7,503 bases of DNA from DATLZM01 sp035559315 (GTDB lineage Bacteria > Actinomycetota > UBA4738 > HRBIN12): NCBI GenBank assembly GCA_035559315.1, contig DATMBJ010000135.1, positions 1 through 7,503 of the forward strand, in the 5' to 3' direction. The translations under genes and the position numbers were made by a program. Numbering within the stretch: position 1 is the first letter of the stretch; every line of letters starts with the position of its first letter. Shown here piece after piece: positions 5,353-7,503 of this stretch. The notes below the pieces were generated by a model. The model saw nothing but the letters and a program-made list of their open reading frames with translations. It had not been told where the DNA came from and did no database searches.

Positions 5353-6048
5353 GTGTCGGTGAGCGCGGACCTCGTCGCGGAGAACGTGGCCCGGGTCAGG
5401 GCGGCGATCGCGCGGGCCGCGGAGCGGGTGGGGCGGGATCCCGCGGAGGTCACGCTGGTCGGGGTCACGAAGACGGTCCCCCCGGAGCTCGCCGCGCGGG
5501 CCGTGGCGGTGGGGGTCACGGACCTGGGCGAGAACCACGTCCGGGAGCTCGCCGCGAAGCGGGCCGCGGTCCCTGGGGCCCGCTGGCACTTCATCGGGAT
5601 CCTCCAGAGCCACACCGCCCACAAGGTGGCCGAGCTCGCCGACGTCGTCGAGAGCGTGGCCTCGGAGCGCGCGGCGGCCAGGCTGGCCCGGCGCGCGGCG
5701 GCGCGGGGACGGAGGATCCCGGTCCTGATCGAGGTGGACCTCACGGGGACCAGGGCGGGGGTCCCCCCCGAGGGCCTGGCCGCGTTCGCGGACCAGGTGG
5801 CGGCGCTGGAGGGGGTCGAGCTCGTGGGGCTCATGACGATCCCGCCGGTCCCGGCGGCGGCGGAGGACTCCCGGCCCTACTTCCGCAGGCTCCGGGAGCT
5901 CCGCGACGAGCTCCGGGCGCGGCACCCGGGGGCGGTCGAACTCTCCATGGGGATGTCGCTCGATTACGAGGTTGCGGTGGAGGAAGGCGCTACGATGGTC
6001 CGCGTCGGCACGGCCCTGTTCGGGCCCCGACCGAGGGGACGAGCGTAG
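5353..6048 (+). CDS. yggS: Pyridoxal phosphate homeostasis protein YggS (PLPBP/PROSC family)
   Basis: This 231-residue protein has the single-domain alanine-racemase-like TIM barrel of the YggS/PROSC family. It binds pyridoxal 5'-phosphate but has no known enzymatic turnover and keeps free PLP and amino acid pools in balance. K40 in LVGVTKTVP is the expected Schiff-base lysine. Further signatures are LGENHVREL at 58-66, WHFIGILQ at 78-85, LIEVDLTGTRAGVPPEG at 125-141, LVGLMTIPP at 157-165 and LSMGMSLDYEVAVEEGATMVRVGTALFG at 197-224, where the MGMS and VRVGT loops bind the cofactor phosphate. After WHFIGxLQ most homologues have an SNK-like triad; here it reads SHT (86-88), a local oddity. GTG 5353 is chosen because it gives the normal N-terminus; GGAAGGG lies 12 bases upstream, and GTG 5359 is possible. 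It heads the operon with sepF, 24 bases downstream. In B. subtilis and actinobacteria the homologue (ylmE) sits in the same place. Confidence 0.95.
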   Translation: MSVSADLVAENVARVRAAIARAAERVGRDPAEVTLVGVTKTVPPELAARAVAVGVTDLGENHVRELAAKRAAVPGARWHFIGILQSHTAHKVAELADVVESVASERAAARLARRAAARGRRIPVLIEVDLTGTRAGVPPEGLAAFADQVAALEGVELVGLMTIPPVPAAAEDSRPYFRRLRELRDELRARHPGAVELSMGMSLDYEVAVEEGATMVRVGTALFGPRPRGRA

Positions 6049-6072
6049 GCGCCGCGCACGAGGGGAGGACCG

Positions 6073-6549
6073 ATGGCTGGCGTGTGGAAGAAGACGCTCT
6101 CGTACCTGGGGCTCGTCGAGGAGGACGAGTACGAGGAGCTCGAGGAGGTGGCGGCCCCCGAGCCGGAGCCGGCCGAGCTCCGGAGGATCCCCCGGGCCCC
6201 GGCGCTCCAGGAGGTGCCGGCGGGCGTCGAGGGGACGGTGCGCACCATCCCCGCGGCCCGCCCCACGGCGGCGACCGCGATCCACAAGGCGGAGCCGAAG
6301 CGGTTCAACGAGGCCCGGGAGGTCGCGGACCGGTTCAAGGAGGGGACCGCGGTGATCATGAACCTCCAGGGGACCGACGACGCGATCGCGCGCCGCCTGG
6401 TGGACTTCGCCTCCGGCCTGGTGTACGGGCTGGACGGGAAGATCGAGATGGTGGCGAACCGCGTGTACCTCCTCACGCCGGCGAACGTCGAGGTGTCCGC
6501 GGAGGAGCGGGAGCGGCTCGCCGGCGGCGGCTTCTACAACCAGTTCTGA
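6073..6549 (+). CDS. sepF: Cell division protein SepF
   Basis: This 158-residue protein is the membrane anchor and bundling partner of FtsZ. Residues 1-14 (MAGVWKKTLSYLGL) form the N-terminal amphipathic membrane-binding helix. Residues about 15-65 are an acidic then Pro/Ala-rich flexible linker. The SepF core spans about 70-145: PKRFNEAREVADRF, then GTAVIMNLQGTDDAIARRLVDFASGLVYGLDGKIEMVANRVYLLTP written here only as its GTAVIMNL (91-98), DFASGLVYGLDG (111-122) and VYLLTPANVEV (131-141) blocks. The C-terminus GGGFYNQF is typical. The core dimerises and binds the FtsZ C-terminal peptide, whose DIPDFL core is seen at the start of this window. AGGGGAGG at 6061-6068 is a strong ribosome binding site 4 bases before the ATG. 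Neighbours are yggS upstream and yggT 21 bases downstream. Length and motifs are normal. Confidence 0.96.
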   Translation: MAGVWKKTLSYLGLVEEDEYEELEEVAAPEPEPAELRRIPRAPALQEVPAGVEGTVRTIPAARPTAATAIHKAEPKRFNEAREVADRFKEGTAVIMNLQGTDDAIARRLVDFASGLVYGLDGKIEMVANRVYLLTPANVEVSAEERERLAGGGFYNQF

Positions 6550-6570
6550 GGGGCGCGGGGACCGCCGCGC

Positions 6571-6870
6571 ATGCTCGCCCAAGCCCTCGAGCCCAACCCG
6601 GTCACGCGCCTGCTCTGCATCGCCCTCGCCCTCTACTTCTGGATCCTGTTCGCCCGGGTCCTGCTGTCGTGGGCCCACGTGCTGGGGTTCCGCACGCCGT
6701 ACTCCGGCCCCGTGCGGCGGATCGTCGACCTCCTCTACGGCCTCACGGAGCCGGTCCTCGCGCCGCTGCGTCGGCTGATCCCACCGGTCCGGATGGGGGC
6801 GGTCGGGCTGGACCTCTCGATCATCGTGGCCTTCGTGGTGCTGGCCGTCCTGCAGCAGGCGCTATGCTGA
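6571..6870 (+). CDS. yggT: YggT family integral membrane protein
   Basis: This 99-residue protein has two predicted transmembrane segments, at about 12-36 (LLCIALALYFWILFARVLLS core) and about 79-97 (GLDLSIIVAFVVLAVLQQA), joined by a loop carrying the family signature YGLTEPVLAPLRRLIPP at 56-72. YggT/YlmG proteins are encoded beside sepF in many bacteria, and in cyanobacteria and plastids homologues affect nucleoid and division site organisation; the biochemical role is unknown. The length fits the single-repeat form. The start ATG 6571 has only a weak G-rich stretch about 10 bases upstream, so translation may be coupled to sepF, which ends 21 bases earlier. divIVA follows after 22 bases. Confidence 0.93.
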   Translation: MLAQALEPNPVTRLLCIALALYFWILFARVLLSWAHVLGFRTPYSGPVRRIVDLLYGLTEPVLAPLRRLIPPVRMGAVGLDLSIIVAFVVLAVLQQALC

Positions 6871-6892
6871 GCCGTCGCCCGGAGGGGGAAGG

Positions 6893-7503
6893 ATGAGGAG
6901 GAGGAAGGCGGAGGGCGACCCGCGGCCGCCCGGGGTCCCCCGGATCACCCCGCAGGACATCCAGGACAAGGAGTTCCGACTCTCGTTCCGCGGCTACAAC
7001 GAGCGGGAGGTCGACGAGTTCCTGGACGAGCTCACCGAGGCCATGGCGGAGCTCATCGAGGAGAACCGCCGGCTCCGCGAGCGGGCGGAGGCCGGGGCGG
7101 CTGGCCCCGGGGGCGCGGAGGCCGACGAGGTGCTCCGCCGGGCCCGGGAGGAGGCCGATCGGATCCTCGGGGAGGCGCGCGAGCAGGCCGAGCGGATCGT
7201 CCGCGAGGCCGGGGAGCGCGCGGCGGCGCTCGCGGGCCCCGTGAGCCCGGAGGAGCGCCGCGCGATCGGCGCGTTCGTGAAGCGCGAGCGGGAGTTCCTC
7301 CAGAGCCTGGCGGCGCTCGTGCAGGGACACGCGGAGGCGGTGCGGGAGATGGCGCGGCGGGCCCGGGAGCGGGCGGAGGCGGCCGAGGCGCCGCCCGCGG
7401 AGGAGCGCGCGCCGGCCGCGCCGCCCGCGGAGGAGCGCCCGGCACCGGCACCGGCCGGGGCCGGCGAGGGGGCGCCGGGGCCCGCGGCGGGCCCGGCCGA
7501 GCG
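6893..7503 (+). CDS. divIVA: DivIVA / Wag31-type polar and septal scaffold protein, 3' end cut by the window
   Basis: The frame is open from ATG 6893 to the window end (203 complete codons), so the C-terminus is missing. Residues 18-47 carry the DivIVA N-terminal domain, ITPQDIQDKEF then RLSFRGYNEREVDEFLDEL. F32-R33 in SFRGY match the membrane-inserting Phe-Arg pair of B. subtilis DivIVA. Residues about 47-66 start a coiled coil; a Gly/Ala gap at 67-77 is followed by heptad-like helix at about 78-165, rich in Arg/Glu/Ala. From about 166 the chain is Pro/Ala/Glu low complexity with a 10-residue repeat. Seventeen residues precede ITPQDI, with a basic MRRRK start, whereas the B. subtilis protein begins almost directly with this motif. 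GGAGGGGGAAGG at 6881-6892 is the ribosome binding site. In actinobacteria the protein marks poles and directs wall growth. It is last of the visible yggS-sepF-yggT-divIVA run. Confidence 0.93.
   Translation, partial: MRRRKAEGDPRPPGVPRITPQDIQDKEFRLSFRGYNEREVDEFLDELTEAMAELIEENRRLRERAEAGAAGPGGAEADEVLRRAREEADRILGEAREQAERIVREAGERAAALAGPVSPEERRAIGAFVKREREFLQSLAALVQGHAEAVREMARRARERAEAAEAPPAEERAPAAPPAEERPAPAPAGAGEGAPGPAAGPAE
7388..7438 (+). repeat. divIVA: In-frame 30-bp tandem repeat in the divIVA tail
   Basis: A 21-base block (7388-7408) starting GCGCCGCCCGCGG and ending GAGGAGCGC recurs without change at 7418-7438, a period of exactly 30 bases. It encodes two copies of APPAEER, each followed by Pro/Ala residues, so the reading frame is kept. 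It lies in the disordered Pro/Ala/Glu-rich part of DivIVA and probably varies in copy number between relatives by slippage (inference). Confidence 0.7.

Noticed and set aside
2336..5362. A 1008-codon open frame on the plus strand, fully antisense to the LAL regulator gene.
   Set aside because: Its translation is Arg/Gly/Pro/Glu-rich low complexity with no recognisable domain, while the minus-strand frame encodes clear ATPase and helix-turn-helix motifs. Very high GC removes stop codons from the antisense frame.
5329..6678. A 449-codon minus-strand open frame opposite yggS and sepF.
   Set aside because: It is a GC-rich antisense shadow without any recognisable domain; the plus-strand genes are certain.
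1..7503. CRISPR arrays, tRNA or rRNA genes, insertion sequences, integrases or attachment sites.
   Set aside because: No regularly spaced identical repeats with spacers, no tRNA-like cloverleaf sequence with a recognisable T-arm, and no transposase or recombinase motif was seen on either strand.

Overview
The window is very GC-rich (well above 70% by eye) and carries the downstream end of a division and cell wall (dcw) cluster in the order ftsZ, pgeF, yggS, sepF, yggT, divIVA. That order, the FtsZ tail ending in DLDIPDFLK, the presence of SepF and DivIVA, and the GC-rich codon use point to an actinobacterium (Actinomycetota). I cannot place it further; a deep-branching or little-studied lineage is only a guess.

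Layout. The plus strand opens with the last codons of ftsZ (1-37), a GC-rich hairpin (42-70) and a gap without a gene, then pgeF (about 214-993). A three-gene block on the minus strand follows. Read in its own direction it is a large ATP-binding LuxR-type (LAL) regulator (5185-2270), a small DUF4242-type protein (2223-1906) and a lipoprotein with a C-terminal cupredoxin domain (1883-1017). The block ends tail to tail with pgeF, 23 bases away. It begins head to head with yggS across a gap of about 170 bases that holds a helically phased 10-bp repeat. After the gap the plus-strand cluster resumes: yggS (5353-6048), sepF (6073-6549), yggT (6571-6870) and divIVA (6893 to the window end, incomplete), with gaps of only 21-24 bases, so they look like one operon.

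How it works together. The plus-strand genes are housekeeping division functions: FtsZ ring polymer, SepF membrane anchor for FtsZ, YggT membrane protein, DivIVA polar or septal scaffold, PgeF peptidoglycan quality control and YggS pyridoxal phosphate homeostasis. The minus-strand block is the accessory part. It splits pgeF from yggS, genes that are adjacent in the actinobacterial clusters I know. It pairs a one-component regulator with two genes whose families have metal-binding members. The cupredoxin domain has a glutamine where plastocyanin-type proteins carry the axial methionine copper ligand, and it is fused behind a second, separate beta-rich domain. I infer a possible metal- or redox-related envelope module; nothing in the sequence proves its function.
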